From Acetobacter pasteurianus subsp. pasteurianus LMG 1262 = NBRC 106471 (GTDB lineage Bacteria > Pseudomonadota > Alphaproteobacteria > Acetobacterales > Acetobacteraceae): DNA of 64,000 nucleotides. A program made the translations under genes and the position numbers. Location of the stretch: NCBI RefSeq assembly GCF_000285275.1, contig NZ_CADO01000005.1, positions 26,759 through 90,758 on the forward strand, written 5' to 3'. The notes beneath the pieces were generated by a model, which was given only the letters and a program-made list of their open reading frames with translations, had not been told where the DNA came from and did not search any database. Of this stretch, positions 52,746-61,043 are shown in pieces. How positions within the stretch are numbered: the first letter of the stretch is position 1; each line of letters begins with the position of its first letter.

Positions 52746-55682
52746 ATGTCTTTAAGCGGTCATATTAAAAAAATCGATTGGAGCGTATTTGACGCAACAT
52801 GGTACGCAGAAAAATATGGGGATGTTCTGAATTTTCTGGGTATTGCGGGCACAGAAGCATTAGAAGAATTTTATAGGGAAAAGGGGCCAGCGCTCCGTCA
52901 TTCGCCCAACCCATATTTTGATGAGGATTGGTATCTGCGGCGTTACCCTGCGGTTGCCAATGCTGTGGAAAAAGGCGAATGGAAATCTGGGTTTGACCAT
53001 TATTGCCAAACGGGATTTTCTTCTCACAATCCGCATTGGCTTTTTGATCGTGAATTTTATTTCAAGCAGCATCCAAATCTTCAGCCTAATGTATTGGAAG
53101 AAGCAGGATTCCGGAATTTCTATGATCATTACCTCAATGTAGGTGATGAGCAGTTTTTAACGGGATCATGGTTTTTCAACCCAACAGCGTATCTTAAAAG
53201 TGGCCATGCACGGATTGAAGGTTTGGGCGCATTTGCGCAATGCGTAAGTAACGTGCAGCCTGAGCAGGGATATGGTCAGCGCCTGTCTTGGTATTTTGAT
53301 CCTGAATGGTACCTGCAAACCTATCCGCATGTCAGGAAGGAGCTGGATTCAGGGCGCTGGCTCTCGGCTTTGCACCATTATCTGTGTAATGCCACTCCAA
53401 CCGATTACAACCCGAACGCATATTTCTCGGAAGAGTTTTACGGCAGCGTGAATCATGACGTAAGTGGTGCGGTTGAAAGCGGAAACTTCCGTAATTTTTA
53501 TGAACATTTTTTGCGCTATGGTGTGCATGAACTGCGCAAACCGAGTGCCAATGTTGATCTTGAATCCTATTATCGTAATGCGGTTGTGCAAAAGGAAGTT
53601 ACCCGTGGTGATTTCCCGGATGCATTCGCGCATTATCTTGCGCATGGCGGCAGGTTGGAAGATGATGTGGAAGGGCTTAAGGAAAGTGAAGCTCTTTCCA
53701 AAAAACTCTACCATGAAATGTGTCAGATCCGGTTGCCGGTTCTTTTGAACCAGACACTGGATTTTACATATGATGTGCCAGATTTAAGCGTTATTATTGT
53801 AGCACATAATCTGTTTGCGATGACCATGAGCGCATTGGCATCGTTACGTGCCAATTATAATGGCCAAATGCAGGTTATTGTGGTGGATTCCGGCTCTACC
53901 GATAGTGTGCGCCATATTGAACGTTATGTGCGCGGGTTGGATGTTGTGCGTTTTCCCGGCAATGTTGGGTTCCTGCTGGGCTGTAATGCTGCATTGGAAA
54001 AAGTGCGTGGGCCGTTCACGCTTTATCTGAACAATGATACAGAACTGATGCCCGAAGCCGTTGGTAATGCTTTGGCACGGTTACGGCATGAAATAAAAAT
54101 AGGAGCCGTGGGTGGCAAGCTTGTGCGCACCAATGGCCTCTTGCAAGAAGCGGGTAGCATTGTCTGGCGTGATGGATCGGTATGCGGTTATCTGCGCGAT
54201 CAGCGCCCGGATGTGCCAGAAGCCAATTTTGTAAGATCTGTAGATTATTGTGCCGGTGCATTCCTGATGGTGCGCACATCTTTGCTCCGCAAGTTGGGCG
54301 GATTTGATACAGATTATGCTCCAGCGTATTTTGAAGAAACAGATCTGTGCGTGCGTATTCATGAAGCCGGGTTTGATGTGGTGTATGATCCCGCGGTGGT
54401 GGTCGTGCATTATGAGTATGGGACATCCAGCTTCATGAGTGGTGGCTCCATGATAGCGCGCAATCAGGATGTGTTCCGCCGCAAGCACACGGCATATTTG
54501 CGCCAGAAAAGCCTGAACAACCCAAGAATGCTGACAAAGGCGCGTTTTAGTAAGCAGGATCAGAAACGCATTTTATTTATTGAAGACAGATTGCCTTATC
54601 GGTTTTTGGGGTCTGGCTTTACACGTTCGAACGATATCGTGCGCAGCATGATTGCTGCTGGATGCCAGGTAACGGTGTATCCGGTATTCAGGCCAACAGA
54701 ATCTCAGGAAGATATCTGCATGGCTTTTCCCGATCGGGCAGAGGTGATTTGGGATCGGGAACTGCCAGAACTGGAAGATTTTATTAAGTCCCGCGCTGGG
54801 TATTATGATGCTATCTGGATTGCACGTACGCATAATGCAGACCGTCTGGCCCCGGTGCTGATGGATTGTGCGGATGCCCTAACAGGCACAATGGTGATTA
54901 TAGATACCGAAGCTGTATCAGCGCCGCGTGAGCACCGTAAAATGGAATTGCGTGGGCAGACGCCAGAAAAAACGGTGGATGATCTTCTGAAGCATGAATT
55001 CAGACATCTGTTTATGGCTGAAAAAATCATTGCAGTGAACAGCAAGGATTCCAAAGTTCTTAATGCGCATGGTTTTTCGAATGTTCATGTTCTTGGCCAT
55101 TTGCAAAATGTCTCAACGTGGTCTCCCGGGTGGGAAGAGCGTCGGAATATTCTCTTTTTAGGGGCCATGCATGATCAGGATTCACCTAATGTGGATTCCC
55201 TTGCATGGTTTAGTGGAGAAGTGCTGCCATTACTGGATGGCCGTTTGCCAGAAGACGTTAAATTTACAGTATGTGGTTATGTAAACCCGCGTGTTGATCT
55301 GACACCCCTCATTAATAACCCACGTATTGTGGTAACGGGGCGGGTAGAGGATGTAACGCCTGTTTATAACAGCCACCGGGTATTTGTGGCACCAACCCGG
55401 TATGCGGGGGGGATACCCTACAAACTGCACGAAGCCGCAGCACATGGCATTCCCATTGTGGCAACGGATATCTTGTGCGAGCAGGTTGGATGGGTGCCGG
55501 GTGAAGATATGCTGTGCGCCAGTGTCTCAGACGCACAAGGTTTTGCAGATGCCATTGTCCGTTTGTATGAGGGCAAGGAACTGTGGGAAAAAGTGCACGT
55601 GCGTGAACTCAAGCGAATTTCTACAGAAAATACGCAAGAGAATTATGTGAAGACAATAAAGGAAATTTTAGAAATTTCCTAA
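52746..55682 (+). CDS. Large bifunctional glycosyltransferase with N-terminal repeats
   Basis: The 978-aa protein has three parts. Residues about 1-310 hold some seven copies of a 45-60-residue repeat with a (F/Y)(D/S)xx(W/F)Y...YP...HYxxxG pattern. A family 2 glycosyltransferase domain follows (LSVIIVAHNLFAMTMSALASL, VVDSGSTDS, YLNNDTELMPEA). From about 600 to the end is a GT4-like domain (RILFIEDRLPYRFLGSGFTRSNDIVRS, PTRYAGGIPYKLHEAAAHGIPIVATD). It is probably cytoplasmic and builds a surface polysaccharide. ATG 52746 has AGGA upstream; ATG 52725 is in frame. No other polysaccharide gene is adjacent. Confidence 0.88.
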   Translation: MSLSGHIKKIDWSVFDATWYAEKYGDVLNFLGIAGTEALEEFYREKGPALRHSPNPYFDEDWYLRRYPAVANAVEKGEWKSGFDHYCQTGFSSHNPHWLFDREFYFKQHPNLQPNVLEEAGFRNFYDHYLNVGDEQFLTGSWFFNPTAYLKSGHARIEGLGAFAQCVSNVQPEQGYGQRLSWYFDPEWYLQTYPHVRKELDSGRWLSALHHYLCNATPTDYNPNAYFSEEFYGSVNHDVSGAVESGNFRNFYEHFLRYGVHELRKPSANVDLESYYRNAVVQKEVTRGDFPDAFAHYLAHGGRLEDDVEGLKESEALSKKLYHEMCQIRLPVLLNQTLDFTYDVPDLSVIIVAHNLFAMTMSALASLRANYNGQMQVIVVDSGSTDSVRHIERYVRGLDVVRFPGNVGFLLGCNAALEKVRGPFTLYLNNDTELMPEAVGNALARLRHEIKIGAVGGKLVRTNGLLQEAGSIVWRDGSVCGYLRDQRPDVPEANFVRSVDYCAGAFLMVRTSLLRKLGGFDTDYAPAYFEETDLCVRIHEAGFDVVYDPAVVVVHYEYGTSSFMSGGSMIARNQDVFRRKHTAYLRQKSLNNPRMLTKARFSKQDQKRILFIEDRLPYRFLGSGFTRSNDIVRSMIAAGCQVTVYPVFRPTESQEDICMAFPDRAEVIWDRELPELEDFIKSRAGYYDAIWIARTHNADRLAPVLMDCADALTGTMVIIDTEAVSAPREHRKMELRGQTPEKTVDDLLKHEFRHLFMAEKIIAVNSKDSKVLNAHGFSNVHVLGHLQNVSTWSPGWEERRNILFLGAMHDQDSPNVDSLAWFSGEVLPLLDGRLPEDVKFTVCGYVNPRVDLTPLINNPRIVVTGRVEDVTPVYNSHRVFVAPTRYAGGIPYKLHEAAAHGIPIVATDILCEQVGWVPGEDMLCASVSDAQGFADAIVRLYEGKELWEKVHVRELKRISTENTQENYVKTIKEILEIS

Positions 55683-55697
55683 AATACTCTCTGCACG

Positions 55698-56159
55698 TCA
55701 GATAAGGTGAGTGGGATCTTCCATTTTCAGAATCTGACGTGCCAGACTATGCAGCCGTGCGCTGGCACGCGCCCCCAATGTGCTGATTTCCTGATAGGAA
55801 AACCAGCATGCCTCCAAGGCATCATCACCAGCCTGTACCGGGTTCTGGGTGTGTTCGTGCTCTTCACATCTTACAGCAAGGATAATGTAATGGAACGCCA
55901 GCTTTCCATTGGTGTCATAATGCAAGCTGTCAAATGCATCTATTACAGAAGTTGCTTTTGCAGGTAAGGATGTTTCTTCTAACAGTTCACGTTCTGCAGC
56001 ATGGAAAATTGTTTCTCCCGGTTCAATCCGTCCTCCCGGAAAACCCCATAGCCCGGCATCTGGCGCATTGGCACGGCGGACAAGCAAAAAATTATTTTGC
56101 CTGCGTACAATAGCAAGAACACCGGAGCGGGGGAGGCAGGAATGGCATGATGTTTTCAT
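55698..56159 (-). CDS. Nudix hydrolase (ADP-ribose pyrophosphatase-like)
   Basis: The 153-aa protein has a complete Nudix box, GGRIEPGETIFHAAERELLEET, and the upstream VLAIVRRQNNFLLVRRANAPDAGLWGFP. It should hydrolyse a nucleoside diphosphate linked to another group. The C-terminal region (WFSYQEIS) fits the same fold. Its start may be at 56195. Confidence 0.92.
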   Translation of the reverse strand: MKTSCHSCLPRSGVLAIVRRQNNFLLVRRANAPDAGLWGFPGGRIEPGETIFHAAERELLEETSLPAKATSVIDAFDSLHYDTNGKLAFHYIILAVRCEEHEHTQNPVQAGDDALEACWFSYQEISTLGARASARLHSLARQILKMEDPTHLI

Positions 56160-56328
56160 GATCGGGAAGTGTAGAAGGTCATGAATACTGGTCAACCCTT
56201 ATCTGCGTAAAAGGGATTTGGTTGTTTTTTCCCTTTGCCCCAATGCAGAAAATGCGTGTTAAATAAAGCCATAACCGTGTGGATGTTGCGCACGGAAAAT
56301 ACAAACCAGCTATCAAGGAGCGCATCTT

Positions 56329-57312
56329 ATGTCGGCAGATACAATTGCCATTCCGGGTATAGCCAAACCTGCTTCCCGCATTGCGCTAGGCACGTGGGCC
56401 ATTGGTGGTTCCATGTGGGGCGGCGCAGATGATGTAAACGCCAGCAAGACGATAGATGAAGCTCTGGAGCTTGGTATCAACATGATTGATACAGCACCAG
56501 TCTATGGATTTGGGCATTCTGAAGAAGTTATCGGCAAGGCGTTGGAAGGCCGGCGTGGCCGCGTTATTCTGGCTACCAAGGTTGGGCTGAACTGGCAGGA
56601 TGGCAAGGTTTTCAGAGATAGTCGGCCCGCACGGATTGAAGAAGAAGTTGAAAAGTCTTTAAGCCGTCTGCGCACAGATTATATTGATCTGTATCAAGTA
56701 CATTGGCCCGATACGCGTACGCCGTTTGAAGAAACAGCTCGTGCTCTGGAAAATCTGGTAAAAAGCGGCAAGGTTAAAGCCTTGGGGTTGAGCAACTTCT
56801 CACCCGCACAGATGGATGAATTCCGCAAGTTTGCTCCTGTTTCTGCCGTGCAGCCGCCATACAACCTGTTTGAGCGTGAAATTGAGCGCGATGTGCTGCC
56901 ATATGCAGAAAAGAACAATCTGGTTGTGCTGGCTTATGGCCCGCTGTGCCGTGGCCTGCTTTCTGGCCGTATGACGGCAGACCGGAAGTTTGAAGGGGAT
57001 GATCTGCGCAAAACAGACCCCAAATTTCAGCAACCGCGTTTTGGTCAGTATTTGCAGGCGGTGGAAGATCTTAAAGCCATTGCCAACAAGTATGGCAAAA
57101 GCATGCTGGCATTGGCTATTCGCTGGGTGCTGGACCGTGGACCGACAATTGCGTTGTGGGGTGCGCGTAAGCCAGAACAGATTGCAGGCGTGGATGATGC
57201 TTTTGGCTGGAAGCTGGATGCAGAAGACATGAAAGCTATTGATGCCATCTTGGCCAAGGATATCAAAGATCCGGTAGGGCCAGAGTTTATGGCACCGCCA
57301 TTGCGGGCTTAA
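56329..57312 (+). CDS. Aldo/keto reductase
   Basis: The 327-aa TIM-barrel oxidoreductase has the family motifs GINMIDTAPVYGFGHSEEVIGKAL (with catalytic Asp and Tyr), ILATKVG (Lys), YIDLYQVHWPD (His) and KALGLSNFSPAQM. The cofactor is presumably NADPH. Substrate cannot be inferred. AAGGAG precedes ATG 56329. A hairpin follows at 57329. Confidence 0.95.
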   Translation: MSADTIAIPGIAKPASRIALGTWAIGGSMWGGADDVNASKTIDEALELGINMIDTAPVYGFGHSEEVIGKALEGRRGRVILATKVGLNWQDGKVFRDSRPARIEEEVEKSLSRLRTDYIDLYQVHWPDTRTPFEETARALENLVKSGKVKALGLSNFSPAQMDEFRKFAPVSAVQPPYNLFEREIERDVLPYAEKNNLVVLAYGPLCRGLLSGRMTADRKFEGDDLRKTDPKFQQPRFGQYLQAVEDLKAIANKYGKSMLALAIRWVLDRGPTIALWGARKPEQIAGVDDAFGWKLDAEDMKAIDAILAKDIKDPVGPEFMAPPLRA

Positions 57313-57328
57313 TCTGGCGTAACAGGCG

Positions 57329-57351
57329 CAGGGCTGGCTTTTCTAGCCCTG
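57329..57351 (+). terminator. Terminator hairpin after the aldo/keto reductase
   Basis: 7-bp arms CAGGGCT / AGCCCTG around nine bases, then TTCTTG, 17 bp after the stop. Confidence 0.6.
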
Positions 57352-57423
57352 TTCTTGCCGCAAGGCTGGCGGTGGCCCATACGCATTGACTCAGATGCGG
57401 CTTTTTTCGCACTCTGTTACGTT

Positions 57424-57876
57424 ATGAAAGAGCCGCATCCTCCTTATCAGGTTGAACCTGAGCAGGCGACAGTCTGTATGTTTCCGCTCCAACAGTTGTT
57501 GGGGCGTGCAGAGGCTGCGGAATATTTGGGTATTCCGGCCCGAAGGCTCAGATTTCTCGAAATATTTGGGGGTGGGCCTAAAAAGGTTTCCCATCGGGGT
57601 GGAGCTATCCAGTTTCGTAAAGAAGATCTGGATCAGTACAGTGCCCAGCAGTTTAGCCGTGCCGGGTTAGGGGTAGATGCGCTCTCCCGTTATCGCAGCA
57701 TGCGGGCATTGGCTGATTATAAAGGGCTTGATCCGTTTATGGATATGGCCAGCCGGGATGAGCTTTCTCAGGCATGCACCTATATTGGCGGGCGTGTTGG
57801 CATCGGGCTAGGGCTGGTGGTGATTGTGCTTTCCCATACCCCGCTATCCCGTATCCTGTTTCATGTGGTACGTTAG
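57424..57876 (+). CDS. Putative DNA-binding (excisionase/MerR-like) protein with a C-terminal membrane segment
   Basis: Residues about 20-65 (LLGRAEAAEYLGIPARRLRFLEIFGGGPKKVSHRGGAIQFRKEDLDQY) look like an AlpA/excisionase-type helix-turn-helix. The C-terminus has one hydrophobic stretch (GIGLGLVVIVLSHTPLSRILFH). A membrane-anchored regulator is possible, but the hydrophobic end could also be a buried helix. The ATG at 57424 has no strong ribosome site. It stands alone upstream of uvrB; no island gene is nearby, so a recombination role is not supported. Confidence 0.55.
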   Translation: MKEPHPPYQVEPEQATVCMFPLQQLLGRAEAAEYLGIPARRLRFLEIFGGGPKKVSHRGGAIQFRKEDLDQYSAQQFSRAGLGVDALSRYRSMRALADYKGLDPFMDMASRDELSQACTYIGGRVGIGLGLVVIVLSHTPLSRILFHVVR

Positions 57877-57945
57877 GTCTGTTTTGTCGGGGTCTGTACG
57901 CTTTCATATCTTGCGCAAGGGGCTGCGGCAGCCCATGTTTGGGCA

Positions 57946-60192
57946 ATGGCTTCCAAAACTTCTTCTTCTGCGGCACGTGGCAAAAAGCGCCCTTCATTAA
58001 GCGAGCGTGCAGCCAGTCTCCCCCCAGTTCTGTTCGAGCCGGAAAAGCAGGCTCCGCGCCCACGCCTTAAGCGTATGGAAGTGGTGTCCGAATACGAACC
58101 GGCAGGTGATCAGCCGCAAGCTATTAGTGAACTGGTGGCAGGCGTGGAAGCTGGAGAGCGTGATCAGGTTCTGCTGGGTGTTACGGGTTCTGGTAAAACC
58201 TTTTCCATGGCTAAGATTATTGAGGCCACGCAAAAGCCAACACTTATTTTAGCACCCAACAAAACATTGGCAGCCCAGCTTTATGGGGAAATGAAGCAGT
58301 TTTTCCCCAATAACGCTGTGGAATACTTTGTCAGTTATTACGATTACTATCAGCCAGAAGCCTATGTGCCACGTTCTGATACGTATATTGAAAAAGACAG
58401 CCAGATAAACGAACAAATCGACCGTATGCGCCATGCCGCCACACAGGCGCTGCTGGAACGGAACGATGTGATTATCGTGGCTTCTGTGTCCTGCATTTAC
58501 GGTATCGGGTCTGTAGAAACCTATTCCCGCATGGTGGTGAAGCTGGAACTGGGCGGAGAGATTGACCGGGACAAGCTGATAAAAAGCCTTGTTGAACTCC
58601 AGTACCGTCGGAACGATGCTGCGTTTGCGCGTGGCACCTTCCGTGTCCGGGGTGAAACAATAGATATTTTTCCTGTGCAGAATGAGGACAGAGCCTGGCG
58701 TGTTTCCCTGTTTGGGGATGAAGTTGACGGGCTTATAGAGTTTGACCCGCTAACGGGTGAAAAAACGGCTGATCTGCAGGAAATTACCGTTTACGCAAAC
58801 AGCCATTACGTGACCCCACGCCCTACGTTGAATCAGGCCATCAAAGGCATCAAGCAGGAGCTGCGCGAACAGCTTGATGTGTTTACAAAGGCTGGCAAGC
58901 TGCTGGAAGCAGAACGGCTGGACCAACGCACCACCTTTGATCTGGAAATGCTGGAAACAACAGGTGTGTGTAAGGGGATTGAAAACTATTCCCGCTATCT
59001 CTCTGGCCGCAAACCGGGTGACCCACCGCCAACCCTGTTTGAATATCTGCCAGAAGATGCGCTGTTGATTGTAGATGAAAGCCACGTAACCGTGCCGCAG
59101 ATTGGTGGTATGGAACGAGGAGACCACGCGCGTAAATCTGTGTTGGCGGAGTTTGGCTTTCGGCTTCCTTCCTGTCTGGATAACCGGCCTTTGAATTTTG
59201 CGGAGTGGGATAAGTTTCGCCCTCAAAGCCTTTTTGTAAGTGCTACGCCCGGCCCGTGGGAAATGGAACGCACAGGCGGTGTGTTTGCTGAACAGGTTAT
59301 TCGCCCAACCGGGTTGGTGGACCCGATCACCATTATTCGGCCTGTTGAGCATCAGGTAGATGACCTGCTGGCAGAATGCCGCGCCACCATTGGCAAGGGT
59401 GGACGTGTGTTGGTGACAACGCTGACCAAACGCATGGCGGAAGATTTAACCGATTACATGAACGAAGCCGGTATTCGGGTAAGATATCTGCATTCCGATG
59501 TAGATACACTGGAACGCATAGAAATTATCCGAGACCTGCGCATGGGCGCGTTTGATGTGCTCATTGGTATTAACCTGTTGCGAGAAGGTTTGGATATTCC
59601 AGAATGTTCGCTGGTAGCTATTCTGGATGCAGATAAGGAAGGCTTCCTGCGTTCACGCACATCTCTTATCCAGACTATTGGCCGTGCGGCCCGAAATGTA
59701 GAGGGTCGGGTTCTGCTTTACGCAGATAAAATGACGGATTCTCTGACATACGCCGTAGAGGAAACAGCTCGCAGGCGTGAAAAACAGATAGCGTGGAACA
59801 CAGAGCACGGTATTACGCCGCAAAGCGTGCGCAAGAATATCAGCGATATTGTATCTTCTGTGTTCGAGCAGGATTACGTTACCATCGCGCCGGATGAAGA
59901 TACCGGTGTTGCTGAGTTTGTGGGGCAGGATCTGGGTACCGCTATTGCCGGGTTGGAAAAGCGCATGCGTTCTGCCGCAGCGGAGCTGGAGTTTGAAACG
60001 GCGGCTCGTCTACGAGATGAAATTCAGCGGCTGGAAGCCTTGCAGCTTGGGTTGGAACCGCCACCGGTAGCGGCTTCAACCGCAGGAAAGGCGCAAACAA
60101 GTGGGCGTAAACCCAAAAAGGATAAGGTGCCACGGCCATTAGGCCCAGGTGGCGGTGGATATGATCCGGCTGCCAGACGGAAAAAGAGGTAA
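57946..60192 (+). CDS. uvrB: UvrABC excinuclease subunit B
   Basis: The 748-aa protein has the Walker A motif [15 protein letters not shown], the beta-hairpin region [38 protein letters not shown], the helicase-like [43 protein letters not shown] and a C-terminal UVR motif ([17 protein letters not shown]). It loads on damaged DNA with UvrA and recruits UvrC. The first 35 residues and the Lys-rich tail extend beyond the usual length of about 670. Confidence 0.98.
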   Translation: MASKTSSSAARGKKRPSLSERAASLPPVLFEPEKQAPRPRLKRMEVVSEYEPAGDQPQAISELVAGVEAGERDQVLLGVTGSGKTFSMAKIIEATQKPTLILAPNKTLAAQLYGEMKQFFPNNAVEYFVSYYDYYQPEAYVPRSDTYIEKDSQINEQIDRMRHAATQALLERNDVIIVASVSCIYGIGSVETYSRMVVKLELGGEIDRDKLIKSLVELQYRRNDAAFARGTFRVRGETIDIFPVQNEDRAWRVSLFGDEVDGLIEFDPLTGEKTADLQEITVYANSHYVTPRPTLNQAIKGIKQELREQLDVFTKAGKLLEAERLDQRTTFDLEMLETTGVCKGIENYSRYLSGRKPGDPPPTLFEYLPEDALLIVDESHVTVPQIGGMERGDHARKSVLAEFGFRLPSCLDNRPLNFAEWDKFRPQSLFVSATPGPWEMERTGGVFAEQVIRPTGLVDPITIIRPVEHQVDDLLAECRATIGKGGRVLVTTLTKRMAEDLTDYMNEAGIRVRYLHSDVDTLERIEIIRDLRMGAFDVLIGINLLREGLDIPECSLVAILDADKEGFLRSRTSLIQTIGRAARNVEGRVLLYADKMTDSLTYAVEETARRREKQIAWNTEHGITPQSVRKNISDIVSSVFEQDYVTIAPDEDTGVAEFVGQDLGTAIAGLEKRMRSAAAELEFETAARLRDEIQRLEALQLGLEPPPVAASTAGKAQTSGRKPKKDKVPRPLGPGGGGYDPAARRKKR

Positions 60193-60335
60193 CCTGAAGG
60201 CAATACGGTAGGTATCGGCCAAAAATATAGCGAAAAAGCAGAGAAACACGGTGTGCGTTCTGGCAGGCCTTGTTTCTGCCGCTTATCCCTTCTACCGTCC
60301 GCATAGCAAACCCTCATTTGTGCGGACACTACGGC

Positions 60336-61001
60336 ATGACAACGTCAGATACTTTTATCCAGCCGGATTATACAGCACTGGAGCAGGCGTCTGTTATGCC
60401 TGATCCTTTCCCGCATGTGGTGGTGCCGCATTTTATCCGTTCAGAAGATCTGGGGCGTTTGTTTGCGCATCGGCCGCATATTGTGTCTGGGGGGTCTTTC
60501 CCGCCAGAGTCCTTGCAGCTTTCTCCCCTTATGGAACATCTGGTGGAAGAACTGGAAGGGCCACGGCTAAAGGCGATTGTAGCGGAAAAATTTCATCTCA
60601 ATCTTGAACACGCGCCGTCCATGCTTACCATTCGTGGGCGCACGCGTGAAAAAGATGGGCGTATCCATACAGATTCATTAGCCAAACGCGTAACCATTTT
60701 GTTGTACCTCAATCCATCAGGGGTGGGTGAAGCATGGGAGCGGCAGGAAGGGTGTTTGCGCCTTTTGCGCGGCCCGCATGATATTGAGGATTACGCCAAG
60801 GAAGTGCCGCCTGTAGATGGCACTTTGCTGATTTTCCCCAACGGCCCAACCACATGGCATGGGCATAAACAGTTTGTGGGGCAGCGCTACACCATCCAGT
60901 TAAATTACATGACAGAAGATGCACGTGCCCGGTCTGAACTCCGGCGGCATAAACTTTCTGCCTTGGTTAAAAAGTTGCCTTTGCCTGCTTTGGGGCAGTA
61001 A
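60336..61001 (+). CDS. 2OG-Fe(II) oxygenase
   Basis: The 221-aa protein has the iron ligands of the prolyl-hydroxylase-like fold: His111 and Asp113 in GRIHTDSLAKR, then His at 175/177 in TWHGHKQFVGQRYTIQL with Arg184 for 2-oxoglutarate. It would hydroxylate an unknown substrate. ATG 60336 is used; an upstream start at 60270 is possible. It follows uvrB on the same strand. Confidence 0.85.
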   Translation: MTTSDTFIQPDYTALEQASVMPDPFPHVVVPHFIRSEDLGRLFAHRPHIVSGGSFPPESLQLSPLMEHLVEELEGPRLKAIVAEKFHLNLEHAPSMLTIRGRTREKDGRIHTDSLAKRVTILLYLNPSGVGEAWERQEGCLRLLRGPHDIEDYAKEVPPVDGTLLIFPNGPTTWHGHKQFVGQRYTIQLNYMTEDARARSELRRHKLSALVKKLPLPALGQ

Positions 61002-61043
61002 CTTCCCTTTTTTGATCTGTTTCTGCATGAACAGGAAGCCTGA

